Assembly (NCBI GenBank): GCA_963855995.1
Contig: OY979717.1
Span: 33,199,997-33,263,996 of the forward strand
Length of the DNA: 64,000 bases
Direction of reading: 5' to 3'
Origin: Muricea muricata
Lineage: Eukaryota; Cnidaria; Anthozoa; Malacalcyonacea; Plexauridae
Below, piece by piece: positions 11,901-25,345 of the stretch (position 1 is the stretch's first letter; each line of letters opens with the position of its first letter). The translations under genes and the position numbers were made by a program. Under the pieces are notes generated by a model. That model saw nothing but the letters and a program-made list of their open reading frames with translations, had not been told where the DNA came from and did not search any database.

Positions 11901-14900
11901 TTTTTAGTATTTTGGGGGGTATTTCAAAAAAATGCTTTAGGCAATGTAAACGTTGAGGTTTTATGGCCAAATTTGGTCAGTAACTCTAATTTTTATTCTG
12001 ATCAAAATAAGGATGGTTTGGTTACTATTTGAGACATCAAGAAATTTGAGAAATTTTGCATCTCCGGACACAGCAAAATGGCCATTTTTCAGTATTTTAG
12101 GGGGTATTTCAAAAAAGTTCTTTAGGCAATGTAAAAGTGGAGGTTTTTTAGCCAAATTTTTTCAGGAACTCAAATTTGCTATTCTGATCAAAATAAAGAT
12201 GCTTTGGTTACTATTTCAGACCTCAAGAAATTTTAGAAATTTTGCATGTCCGGAGACGGGCAAAATGGCCATTTTTCAGTATTTTTTGGGGTATTTGAAA
12301 AAAGAGCTTTAGGCAATGTAAAAGTGGAGGTTTTATTCCCGAATTTGATCAGGAACTCTAATTAGGTATTCTTATCAAAATAAGGATGGTTTGGTTACTA
12401 TTTGAGACATCAAGAAATTTGAGAAATTTTTGATGTCCGGACACAGGCAAAATGGCCATTTTTCAGTATTTAGGGGGTATTTCAAAAAAGTGCTTTAGGA
12501 AATGTAAACGTGGAGGTTTTCAGGCCAAATTTTGTCAGTAACTCTAATTTGCTATTCTGATCAAAATAAGGATGGTTTGGTTACTATTTAAGACATCAAG
12601 AAATTGGAGAAATTTTGCATGTCTGGACACAGGCAAAATGGCCATTTTTCAGTATTTTAGGGGGTATTTCAAAAAAGTGCTTTTGGCAATGTAAAAGTGG
12701 AGGTTTTATGGCCAAAATTGGTCAGGAACTCTTGTTTGGTATTGTGATAAAAATATGCATGGTTTGGTTATTATTTGAGACCTCAAGAAATTTTAGAAAT
12801 TTTGCATGTCTGGACACAGGCAAAATGGCCATTTTTTAGTTTTTTAGGGGGTATTTCAAAAAAGTGCTTTAGGCAATGTAAACGTGGAGGTTTTCAGGCC
12901 AAATTTGGTCAGTAACTCTAATTTGGTATTCTAATCAAAATAACGATGGTTTGGTTACTATTTTAGACCTCAAGAAATTTTAGAAATTTTGCATGTCCGG
13001 AGACGGGCAAAATGGCCATTTTTCAGTATTTTTTGGGGTATTTCAAAAAAGAGCTTTAGGCAATGTAAAAGTGGAGGTTTTATGGCCAAATTTGATCAGG
13101 AACTCTAATTAGGTATTCTGATCAAAATAAGGATGGTTTGGTTACTATTTGAGACATCAAGAAATTTGAGAAATTTTGCATGTCCGGACACAGGCAAAAT
13201 GGCCATTTTTTAGTATTTTAGGGGGTATTTCAAAAAAGTGCTTTAGGCAATGTAAACGTGGAGGTTTTCAGGCCAAACTTGGTCAGTAACTCTAATTTGG
13301 TATTCTAATCAAAATAACGATGGTTTGGTTATTATTTGAGACATCAAGAAATTTGAGAAATTTTGCATGTCCGGACACAGGCAAACTGGCCATTTTTTAG
13401 TATTTTGGGGGGTATTTCAAAAAAGTGCTTTAGGCAATGTGAACGTTGAGGTTTTATGGCCAAATTTGGTCAGTAACTCTAATTTTTATTCTGATCAAAA
13501 TAAGGATGGTTTGGTTACTATTTGAGACATCAAGAAATTTGAGAAATTTTGCATCTCCGGACACAGCAAAATGGCCATTTTTCAGTATTTTAGGGGGTAT
13601 TTCAAAAAAGTTCTTTAGGCAATGTAAAAGTGGAGGTTTTTTAGCCAAATTTTTTCAGGAACTCAAATTTGGTATTCTGATCAAAATAAAGATGGTTTGG
13701 TTACTATTTGAGAGATCAAGAAATTTGAGAAATTTTGCATGTCCGGACACAGGCAAAATGCCCATTTTTTAGTATTTTAGGGGGTATTTCAAAAAAGTGC
13801 TTTAGGCAATGTAAACGTGGAGGTTTTCAGGCCAAATTTGGTCAGTAACTCTAATTTGGTATTCTAATCAAAATAACGATGGTTTGGTTACTATTTTAGA
13901 CCTCAAGAAATTTTAGAAATTTTGCATGTCCGGAGACGGGCAAAATGGCCATTTTTCAGTATTTTTTGGGGTATTTCAAAAAAGAGCTTTAGGCAATGTA
14001 AAAGTGGAGGTTTTATGGCGAAATTTGATCAGGAACTCTAATTTGGTATTCTGATCAAAATAAGGATGGTTTGGTTACTATTTGAGACTTCAAGAAATTT
14101 GAGAAATTTTGCATGTCCGGACACAGGCAAAATGGCCATTTTTTAGTATTTTATGGGGTATTTCAAAAAAGTGCTTTAGGCAATGTAAACGTGGAGGTTT
14201 TCAGGCCAAACTTGGTCAGTAACTCTAATTTGGTATTCTAATCAAAATAACGATGGTTTGGTTACTATTTCAGACCTCAAGAAATTTTAGAAATTTTGCA
14301 TGTCTGGACACAGGCAAAATGGCCATTTTTCAGTATTTTAGGGGGTATTTCAAAAAAGTGCTTTTGGCAAAGTAAAAGTGGAGGTTTTATGGCCAAAATT
14401 GGTCAGGAACTCTTATTTGGTATTGTGATAAAAATATGCATGGTTTGGTTATTATTTGAGACCTCAAGAAATTTTAGAAGTTTTGCATGTCCGGACACAG
14501 GCAAAATTGGCATTTTTCAGTATATTTTAGGGCATTTCAAAAAAGAGCAATAGGCAATGTCAAAGTGGAGCTTTTATGGCCAAAATTGGTCAGGAACTCT
14601 AATTTGGTATTCTGATCAAAATAAGCATGGTTTTGTTATTATTTGAGACATCAAGAAATTTGAGAAATTTTGCATGTCCAGACACAGGCAAAATTGCCAT
14701 TTTTCAGTATTTTTTGGGGTATTTAAAAAAAGAGCTTTAGGCAATGTAAAAGTGGAGGTTTTATGGCCAAATATTATCAGGAACTCTAATTAGGTATTCT
14801 GATCAAAATAAGGATGGTTTGGTTACTATTTGAGACATCAAGAAATTTGAGAAATTTTGCATGTCAGGACACAGGAAAAATGGCCATTTTTTAGTATTTT

Positions 14901-15471
14901 AGGGGGTATTTCAAAAAAGTGCTTTAGGCAATGTAAACGTGGAGGTTTTCAGGCCAAACTTGGTCAGTAACTCTAATTTGGTATTCTAATGAAAATAACG
15001 ATGGTTTGGTTACTATTTCAGACCTCAAGAAATTTTAGAAATTTTGCATGTCCGGAGACGGGCAAAATGGCCATTTTTCAGTATTTTTTGGGGTATTTGA
15101 AAAAAGAGCTTTAGGCAATGTAAAAGTGGAGGTTTTATTCCCGAATTTGATCAGGAACTCTAATTAGGTATTCTTATCAAAATAAGGATGGTTTGGTTAC
15201 TATTTGAGACATCAAGAAATTTGAGAAATTTTTGATGTCCGGACACAGGCAAAATGGCCATTTTTCAGTATTTAGGGGGTATTTCAAAAAAGTGCTTTAG
15301 GAAATGTAAACGTGGAGGTTTTCAGGCCAAATTTTGTCAGTAACTCTAATTTGCTATTCTGATCAAAAAAAGGATGGTTTGGTTACTATTTAAGACATCA
15401 AGAAATTGGAGAAATTTTGCATGTCTGGACACAGGCAAAATGGCCATTTTTCAGTATTTTAGGGGGTATTT
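5941..15471 (+). repeat. 9,531-bp 51-mer higher-order block, copy 1
   Basis: This block aligns base for base with 15,472-25,002 at a constant offset of 9,531 (51 monomers, average 186.9 bp). Landmarks checked include 6,528, 7,004, 8,553, 10,002, 11,122, 11,953, 12,615, 13,446 and 14,296. I saw only isolated substitutions between the copies: 6,112 c against 15,643 t, and 11,284 g against 20,815 a. There were no length changes. The left boundary is where 'aaactggcc...ttttggggggt' upstream of copy 1 differs from 'aaaatggcc...ttttaggggg' upstream of copy 2. The block contains the divergent-monomer cluster near 8.5-10.0 kb. Confidence 0.93.
8505..10040 (+). repeat. Divergent-monomer cluster, copy 1 (about 8 units)
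   Basis: Monomers in this stretch carry many changes absent elsewhere: 'tttcaacaaagagc' at 8,556, 'tttcgcggtattt' near 8,731, 'gtggacgttttatcgcc' near 8,771, 'gacataaaaaaatt' near 8,854, 'gcaaaaaggcc' near 9,082, 'ttttacacattgag' near 9,222, 'tttatcatgtctgg' near 9,247 and 'gatatgaagaaacttg' near 9,602. The 187-bp phase is kept. Copies lie at 18,036-19,571 (offset 9,531) and 53,883-55,420 (offset 45,378). They look like older or relic monomers that now travel inside recently amplified blocks. Confidence 0.87.
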
Positions 15472-18400
15472 CAAAAAAGTGCTTTAGGCAATGTAAACGT
15501 TGAGGTTTTATGGCCAAATTTGGTCAGTAACTCTAATTTTTATTCTGATCAAAATAACGATGGTTTGGTTACTATTTGAGACATCAAGAAATTTGAGAAA
15601 TTTTGCATCTCCGGACACAGCAAAATGGCCATTTTTCAGTATTTTAGGGGGTATTTCAAAAAAGTTCTTTAGGCAATGTAAAAGCTGAGGTTTTTTAGCC
15701 AAATTTTTTCAGGAACTCAAATTTGGTATTCTGATCAAAATAAGCATGGTTTTGTTATTATTTGAGACATCAAGAAATTTGAGAAATTTTGCATGTCCGG
15801 ACACAGGCAAAATGGCCATTTTTCAGTATTTTAGGGGGTATTTCAAAAAAGTGCTTTAGGAAATGTAAACGTGGAGGTTTTCAGGCCAAATTTTGTCACT
15901 AACTCTAATTTGCTATTCTGATAAAAATAAGGATGGTTTGGTTACTATTTGAGAGATCAAGAAATTTGAGAAATTTTGCATGTCTGGAAACAGGCAAACT
16001 GGCCATTTTTTAGTATTTTGGGGGGTATTTCAAAAAAGTGCTTTAGGCAATGTAAACGTTGAGGTTTTATGGCCAAATTTGGTCAGTAACTCTAATTTTT
16101 ATTCTGATCAAAATAACGATGGTTTGGTTACTATTTGAGACATCAAGAAATTTGAGAAATTTTGCATCTCCAGACACAGCAAAATGGCCATTTTTCAGTA
16201 TTTTAGGGGGTATTTCAAAAAAGTTCTTTAGGCAATGTAAAAGCTGAGGTTTTTTAGCCAAATTTTTTCAGGAACTCAAATTTGGTATTCTGATCAAAAT
16301 AAGCATGGTTTTGTTATTATTTGAGACATCAAGAAATTTGAGAAATTTTGCATGTCCGGACACAGGCAAAATGGCCATTTTTCAGTATTTTAGGGGGTAT
16401 TTCAAAAAAGTGCTTTAGGAAATGTAAACGTGGAGGTTTTCAGGCCAAATTTTGTCAGTAACTCTAATTTGCTATTCTGATCAAAATAAGGATGGTTTGG
16501 TTACTATTTAAGACATCAAGAAATTTGAGAAATTTTGCATGTCTGGACACAGGCAAAATGGCCATTTTTCAGTATTTTAGGGGGTATTTCAAAAAAGTGC
16601 TTTTGGCAATGTAAAAGTGGAGGTTTTATGGCCAAAATTGGTCAGGAACTCTTGTTTGGTATTGTGATAAAAATATGCATGGTTTGGTTATTATTTGAGA
16701 CCTCAAGAAATTTTAGAAATTTTGCATGTCCGGACACAGGCAAAATTGCCATTTTTCAGTATATTTTAGGGTATTTCAAAAAAGAGCAATAGGCAATGTA
16801 AAAGTGGAGGTTTTATGGCCAAAATTGGTCAAAAACTCTAATTTGGTATTCTGATCAAAATAAGCATGGTTTTGTTATTATTTGAGACATCAAGAAATTT
16901 GAGAAATTTTGCATGTCCGGACACAGGCAAAATGGCCATTTTTCAGTATTTTTTAGGGTATTTAAAAAAAGGGCTTTAGCCAATGTAAAAGTGGAGGTTT
17001 TATGGCCAAATTTGATCAGGAACTCTAATTAGGTATTCTGATCAAAATAAGGATGGTTTGGTTACTATTTGAGACATCGAGAAATTTGAGAAATTTTGCA
17101 TGTCCGGACACTGGCAAAATGGCCATTTTTTACTATTTTAGGGGGTATTTCAAAAAAGTGCTTTAGGAAATGTAAATGTGGAGGTTTTCAGGCCAAATTT
17201 TGTCAGTAACTCTAATTTGCTATTCTGATAAAAATAACGATGGTTTGGTTACTATTTCAGACCTCAAGAAATTTTAGAAATTTTGCATGTCCGGAGACGG
17301 GCAAAATGGCCATTTTTCAGTATTTTTTGGGGTATTTGAAAAAAGAGCTTTAGGCAATGTAAAAGTGGAGGTTTTATTCCCGAATTTGATCAGGAACTCT
17401 AATTAGGTATTCTTATCAAAATAAGGATGGTTTGGTTACTATTTAAAACATCAAGAAATTTAAGAAATTTTTCATGTCCGGACACAGGCAAAATGGCCAT
17501 TTTTCAGTATATTTTATTGTATTTCAAAAAAGAGCAATAGGCAATGTAAAAGTGGAGGTTTTATGGCCAAAATTGGTCAGGAACTCTAATTTGGTATTCT
17601 GATCAAAATAAGCATGGTTTTGTTATTATTTGAGACATCAAGAAATTTGAGAAATTTTGCATGTCCGGACACAGGCAAAATTGCCATTTTTCAGTATTTT
17701 TTGGGGTATTTAAAAAAAGAGCTTTAGGCAATGTAAAAGTGGAGGAGGTTTTATGGCCAAATTTGATCAGGAACTCTAATTAGGTATTCTGATTAAAATA
17801 AGGATGGTTTGGTTACTATTTGAGACATCAAGAAATGTGAGAAATTTTGCATGTCCGAACACAGGGAAAATGGCCATTTTTTAGTATTTTAGGGGGTATT
17901 TCAAAAAAGTGCTTTAGGCAATGTAAACGTGGAGGTTTTCAGGCCAAACTTGGTCAGTAACTCTAATTTGGTATTCTAATCAAAATAACGATGGTTTGGT
18001 TACTATTTCAGACCTCAAGAAATTTTAGAAATTTTTCATGTCCGGACACAGGCAAAATGGCCATTTTTCAGTATATTTTAGGGTATTTCAACAAAGAGCA
18101 ATAGGCAATGTAAAAGTGGAGGTTTTATGGCCAAAATTGGTCAGGAACTCTAATTTGGTATTCTGATCAAAATAAGCATGGTTTTGTTATTATTTGAGAC
18201 ATCAAGAAATTTGAGAAATTTTGCATGTCCGGGCACAGGCAAAATGGCCATTTTTCAGTATTTTCGCGGTATTTCAAAAAAGAGCTTTAGGCAATGAAAA
18301 AGTGGACGTTTTATCGCCAAATTCGGTCAGGAACTCTAATTTGGTATTGTGATCAAAATAAAGATGGTTTGGTTACTATTTGAGACATAAAAAAATTTGA

Positions 18401-21400
18401 GAAATTTTGCATGTCCGGACACAGGCAAAATGGCCATTTTTGAGTATTTTTTGGGGTATTTCAAAAAAGAGCAATAGGCAATGTAAAAGTGGAGGTTTTC
18501 AAGCCAAATTTGGTCAGTAACTCTAATTTTGTATTCTAATCAAAATAACGATGGTTTGGTTACTATTTGAGACATCAAAAAATTTGAGAAATTTTGCATG
18601 TCCGGACACAGGCAAAAAGGCCATTTTTCAGTATTTTTTGGGGTATTTCAAAAAAGAGCTTTAGGCAATGAAAAAGTGGAGGTTTTATCGCAAAATTTGG
18701 TCAGGAACTCTAATTTGGTATTCTGATTAAAATAAGGATTGTTTGGTTACTATTTTACACATTGAGAAATTTGAGAAATTTATCATGTCTGGACACAGGC
18801 AAAATGACCATTTTTGAGTATTTTTTTGGGTATTTCAAAAAAAGAGCAATAGGCAATGTAGAAGTGGAGGTTTTATGGCCAAAATTGGCCAGGAACTCTA
18901 ATTTGGTATTCTGATCAAAATAAGGATGGTTTGGTTACTATTTGAGACATCAAGAAATTTTAGAAATTTTGCATGTCCGGACACAGGGAAAATGGCCATT
19001 TTTTAGTATTTTAGGGGGTATTTCAAAAAAGTGCTTTAGGAAATGTAAACGTGGAGGTTTTCAGGCCAAATTTGGTCAGTAACTCTAATTTGGTATTCTA
19101 ATCAAAATAACGATGGTTTGGTTAGTATTTGAGATATGAAGAAACTTGAGAAATTTTGCATGTCCGGACACAGGCAAAATGGCCATTTTTTAGTGTTTTA
19201 GGGGGTATTTCAAAAAAAGTGCTTTAGGAAATGTAAACGTGGAGGTTTTATGGCCAAATTTCGTCAGGAACTCTAATTTGGTATTCTGATCAAAATAAGG
19301 ATGGTTTGGTTACTATTTGAGACATCAAGAAATTTTAGAAATTTTGCATGTCCGGACACAGGGAAAATGGCCATTTTTTACTATTTTAGGGGGTATTTCA
19401 AAAAAGTGCTTTAGGAAATGTAAACGTGGAGGTTTTCAGGCCAAATTTGGTCAGTAACTCTAATTTGCTATTCTGATCAAAATAAGGATGGTTTGGTTAC
19501 TATTTGAGACATCAAGAAATTTGAGAAATTTTGCATGTCTAGACACAGGCAAAATGGCCATTTTTCAGTATTTTAGCGGGTATTTCAAAAAAGTGCTTTT
19601 GGCAATGTAAAAGTGGAGGTTTTATGGCCAAAATTGGTCAGGAACTCTTATTTGGTATTGTGATAAAAATAAGCATAGTTTGGTTATTATTTGAGACCTC
19701 AAGAAATTTTAGAAATTTTGCATGTCCGGACACCGGCAAAATTGCCATTTTTCAGTATATTTTAGGGTATTTCAAAAAAGAGCAATAGGCAATGTAAAAG
19801 TGGAGGTTTTTTAGCCAAATTTTTTCAGGAACTCAAATTTGGTATTCTGATCAAAATAAAGATGGTTTGGTTACTATTTGAGACATCAAGAAATTTGAGA
19901 ATTTTTACATGTCCGGACACAGGCAAAATTGCCATTTTTCAGTAATTTTTAGGGTATTTAAAAAAAGAGCTTTAGGCAATGTAAAAGTGGAGGTTTTATG
20001 GCCAAATTTGATCAGGAACTCTAATTAGGTATTCTGATCAAAATAAGGATGGTTTGGTTACTATTTGAGACATCAAGAAATTTGAGAAACTTTGCATGTC
20101 CGGACACAGGCAAAATGGCCATTTTTTAGTATTTTAGGGGGTATTTCAAAAAAGTGCTTTAGGCAATGTAAACGTGGAGGTTTTCAGGCCAAACTTGGTC
20201 AGTAACTCTAATTTGGTATTCTAATCAAAATAACGATGGTTTGGTTACTATTTCAGACCTCAAGAAATTTTAGAAATTTTGCATGTCCGGACACAGGCAA
20301 AATGGCCATTTTTCAGCATTTTTTGGGGTATTTGAAAAAAGAGCTTTAGGCAATGTAAAAGTGGAGGTTTTATTCCCGAATTTGATCAGGAACTCTAATT
20401 AGGTATTCTTATCAAAATAAGGATGGTTTGGTTACTATTTGAGACATCAAGAAATTTGAGAAATTTTTCATGTCCGGACACAGGCAAAATGGCCATTTTT
20501 CAGTATTTTAGGGGGTATTTCAAAAAAGTGCTTTAGGAAATGTAAACGTGGAGGTTTTCAGGCCAAACTTTGTCAGTAACTCTAATTTGCTATTCTGATC
20601 AAAATAAGGATGGTTTGGTTACTATTTAAGACATCAAGAAATTTGAGAAATTTTGCATGTCTGGACACAGGCAAAATGGCCATTTTTCAGTATTTTAGGG
20701 GGTATTTCAAAAAAGTGCTTTTGGCAATGTAAAAGTGGAGGTTTTATGGCCAAAATTGGTCAGGAACTCTTATTTGGTATTGTGATAAAAATATGCATGG
20801 TTTGGTTATTATTTAAGACCTCAAGAAATTTTAGAAATTTTGCATGTCCGGACACAGGCAAAATTGCCATTTTTCAGTATATTTTAGGGTATTTCAAAAA
20901 AGAGCAATAGGCAATGTAAAAGTGGAGGTTTTATGGCCAAAATTGGTCAGGAACTCTAATTTGGTATTCTGATCAAAATAAGCATGGTTTTGTTATTATT
21001 TGAGACATCAAGAAATTTGAGAAATTTTGCATGTCCAGACACAGGCAAAATATCCATTTTTCAGTATTATTTAGGGTATTTAAAAAAAGAGCTTTAGCCA
21101 ATGTAAAAGTGGAGGTTTTATGGCCAAATTTGATCAGGAACTCTAATTAGGTATTCTGATCAAAATAAGGATGGTTTGGTTACTATTTGAGACCTCGAGA
21201 AATTTGAGAAATTTTGCATGTCCGGACACTGGCAAAATGGCCATTTTTTACTATTTTAGGGGGTATTTCAAAAAAGTGCTTTAGGAAATGTAAACGTGGA
21301 GGTTTTCAGGCCAAATTTTGTCACTAACTCTAATTTGCTATTCTGATGAAAATAAGGATGGTTTGGTTACTATTTGAGACATCAAGAAATTTGAGAAATT

Positions 21401-24400
21401 TTGCATGTCCGGACACAGGCAAACTGGCCATTTTTTAGTATTTTGGGGGGTATTTCAAAAAAATGCTTTAGGCAATGTAAACGTTGAGGTTTTATGGCCA
21501 AATTTGGTCAGTAACTCTAATTTTTATTCTGATCAAAATAAGGATGGTTTGGTTACTATTTGAGACATCAAGAAATTTGAGAAATTTTGCATCTCCGGAC
21601 ACAGCAAAATGGCCATTTTTCAGTATTTTAGGGGGTATTTCAAAAAAGTTCTTTAGGCAATGTAAAAGTGGAGGTTTTTTAGCCAAATTTTTTCAGGAAC
21701 TCAAATTTGCTATTCTGATCAAAATAAAGATGCTTTGGTTACTATTTCAGACCTCAAGAAATTTTAGAAATTTTGCATGTCCGGAGACGGGCAAAATGGC
21801 CATTTTTCAGTATTTTTTGGGGTATTTGAAAAAAGAGCTTTAGGCAATGTAAAAGTGGAGGTTTTATTCCCGAATTTGATCAGGAACTCTAATTAGGTAT
21901 TCTTATCAAAATAAGGATGGTTTGGTTACTATTTGAGACATCAAGAAATTTGAGAAATTTTTGATGTCCGGACACAGGCAAAATGGCCATTTTTCAGTAT
22001 TTAGGGGGTATTTCAAAAAAGTGCTTTAGGAAATGTAAACGTGGAGGTTTTCAGGCCAAATTTTGTCAGTAACTCTAATTTGCTATTCTGATCAAAATAA
22101 GGATGGTTTGGTTACTATTTAAGACATCAAGAAATTGGAGAAATTTTGCATGTCTGGACACAGGCAAAATGGCCATTTTTCAGTATTTTAGGGGGTATTT
22201 CAAAAAAGTGCTTTTGGCAATGTAAAAGTGGAGGTTTTATGGCCAAAATTGGTCAGGAACTCTTGTTTGGTATTGTGATAAAAATATGCATGGTTTGGTT
22301 ATTATTTGAGACCTCAAGAAATTTTAGAAATTTTGCATGTCTGGACACAGGCAAAATGGCCATTTTTTAGTTTTTTAGGGGGTATTTCAAAAAAGTGCTT
22401 TAGGCAATGTAAACGTGGAGGTTTTCAGGCCAAATTTGGTCAGTAACTCTAATTTGGTATTCTAATCAAAATAACGATGGTTTGGTTACTATTTTAGACC
22501 TCAAGAAATTTTAGAAATTTTGCATGTCCGGAGACGGGCAAAATGGCCATTTTTCAGTATTTTTTGGGGTATTTCAAAAAAGAGCTTTAGGCAATGTAAA
22601 AGTGGAGGTTTTATGGCCAAATTTGATCAGGAACTCTAATTAGGTATTCTGATCAAAATAAGGATGGTTTGGTTACTATTTGAGACATCAAGAAATTTGA
22701 GAAATTTTGCATGTCCGGACACAGGCAAAATGGCCATTTTTTAGTATTTTAGGGGGTATTTCAAAAAAGTGCTTTAGGCAATGTAAACGTGGAGGTTTTC
22801 AGGCCAAACTTGGTCAGTAACTCTAATTTGGTATTCTAATCAAAATAACGATGGTTTGGTTATTATTTGAGACATCAAGAAATTTGAGAAATTTTGCATG
22901 TCCGGACACAGGCAAACTGGCCATTTTTTAGTATTTTGGGGGGTATTTCAAAAAAGTGCTTTAGGCAATGTGAACGTTGAGGTTTTATGGCCAAATTTGG
23001 TCAGTAACTCTAATTTTTATTCTGATCAAAATAAGGATGGTTTGGTTACTATTTGAGACATCAAGAAATTTGAGAAATTTTGCATCTCCGGACACAGCAA
23101 AATGGCCATTTTTCAGTATTTTAGGGGGTATTTCAAAAAAGTTCTTTAGGCAATGTAAAAGTGGAGGTTTTTTAGCCAAATTTTTTCAGGAACTCAAATT
23201 TGGTATTCTGATCAAAATAAAGATGGTTTGGTTACTATTTGAGAGATCAAGAAATTTGAGAAATTTTGCATGTCCGGACACAGGCAAAATGCCCATTTTT
23301 TAGTATTTTAGGGGGTATTTCAAAAAAGTGCTTTAGGCAATGTAAACGTGGAGGTTTTCAGGCCAAATTTGGTCAGTAACTCTAATTTGGTATTCTAATC
23401 AAAATAACGATGGTTTGGTTACTATTTTAGACCTCAAGAAATTTTAGAAATTTTGCATGTCCGGAGACGGGCAAAATGGCCATTTTTCAGTATTTTTTGG
23501 GGTATTTCAAAAAAGAGCTTTAGGCAATGTAAAAGTGGAGGTTTTATGGCGAAATTTGATCAGGAACTCTAATTTGGTATTCTGATCAAAATAAGGATGG
23601 TTTGGTTACTATTTGAGACTTCAAGAAATTTGAGAAATTTTGCATGTCCGGACACAGGCAAAATGGCCATTTTTTAGTATTTTATGGGGTATTTCAAAAA
23701 AGTGCTTTAGGCAATGTAAACGTGGAGGTTTTCAGGCCAAACTTGGTCAGTAACTCTAATTTGGTATTCTAATCAAAATAACGATGGTTTGGTTACTATT
23801 TCAGACCTCAAGAAATTTTAGAAATTTTGCATGTCTGGACACAGGCAAAATGGCCATTTTTCAGTATTTTAGGGGGTATTTCAAAAAAGTGCTTTTGGCA
23901 AAGTAAAAGTGGAGGTTTTATGGCCAAAATTGGTCAGGAACTCTTATTTGGTATTGTGATAAAAATATGCATGGTTTGGTTATTATTTGAGACCTCAAGA
24001 AATTTTAGAAGTTTTGCATGTCCGGACACAGGCAAAATTGGCATTTTTCAGTATATTTTAGGGCATTTCAAAAAAGAGCAATAGGCAATGTCAAAGTGGA
24101 GCTTTTATGGCCAAAATTGGTCAGGAACTCTAATTTGGTATTCTGATCAAAATAAGCATGGTTTTGTTATTATTTGAGACATCAAGAAATTTGAGAAATT
24201 TTGCATGTCCAGACACAGGCAAAATTGCCATTTTTCAGTATTTTTTGGGGTATTTAAAAAAAGAGCTTTAGGCAATGTAAAAGTGGAGGTTTTATGGCCA
24301 AATATTATCAGGAACTCTAATTAGGTATTCTGATCAAAATAAGGATGGTTTGGTTACTATTTGAGACATCAAGAAATTTGAGAAATTTTGCATGTCAGGA

Positions 24401-25002
24401 CACAGGAAAAATGGCCATTTTTTAGTATTTTAGGGGGTATTTCAAAAAAGTGCTTTAGGCAATGTAAACGTGGAGGTTTTCAGGCCAAACTTGGTCAGTA
24501 ACTCTAATTTGGTATTCTAATGAAAATAACGATGGTTTGGTTACTATTTCAGACCTCAAGAAATTTTAGAAATTTTGCATGTCCGGAGACGGGCAAAATG
24601 GCCATTTTTCAGTATTTTTTGGGGTATTTGAAAAAAGAGCTTTAGGCAATGTAAAAGTGGAGGTTTTATTCCCGAATTTGATCAGGAACTCTAATTAGGT
24701 ATTCTTATCAAAATAAGGATGGTTTGGTTACTATTTGAGACATCAAGAAATTTGAGAAATTTTTGATGTCCGGACACAGGCAAAATGGCCATTTTTCAGT
24801 ATTTAGGGGGTATTTCAAAAAAGTGCTTTAGGAAATGTAAACGTGGAGGTTTTCAGGCCAAATTTTGTCAGTAACTCTAATTTGCTATTCTGATCAAAAT
24901 AAGGATGGTTTGGTTACTATTTAAGACATCAAGAAATTGGAGAAATTTTGCATGTCTGGACACAGGCAAAATGGCCATTTTTCAGTATTTTAGGGGGTAT
25001 TT
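15472..25002 (+). repeat. 9,531-bp 51-mer higher-order block, copy 2
   Basis: This is an exact-offset tandem copy of 5,941-15,471. Very low divergence over 9.5 kb suggests a recent segmental duplication within the array. The copy carries all of copy 1's private variants, including 'tttcgcggtattt', 'gacataaaaaaatt', 'tgtctagaca' and 'caggaaaaatggcc' at 24,404. A third copy starts at 25,003 but stops matching near 25,346. Confidence 0.93.
18036..19571 (+). repeat. Divergent-monomer cluster, copy 2
   Basis: This has the same order and private variants as 8,505-10,040 at offset 9,531. It is carried within copy 2 of the 51-mer block. Confidence 0.87.
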
Positions 25003-25345
25003 CAAAAAAGTGCTTTAGGCAATGTAAACGTTGAGGTTTTATGGCCAAATTTGGTCAGTAACTCTAATTTTTATTCTGATCAAAATAACGATGGTTTGGT
25101 TACTATTTGAGACATCAAGAAATTTGAGAAATTTTGCATCTCCGGACACAGCAAAATGGCCATTTTTCAGTATTTTAGGGGGTATTTCAAAAAAGTTCTT
25201 TAGGCAATGTAAAAGCTGAGGTTTTTTAGCCAAATTTTTTCAGGAACTCAAATTTGGTATTCTGATCAAAATAAGCATGGTTTTGTTATTATTTGAGACA
25301 TCAAGAAATTTGAGAAATTTTGCATGTCCGGACACAGGCAAAATT
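25003..25345 (+). repeat. Truncated third start of the 9,531-bp block
   Basis: These about 340 bp (just under two monomers) continue the 9,531-bp periodicity, matching 15,472-15,814 and 5,941-6,283. The match is lost where 'aaaattgcc' and 'tttcaaacaag' replace 'aaaatggcc' and 'tttcaaaaaag'. The truncation marks an exchange into the neighbouring mosaic region. Confidence 0.8.
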
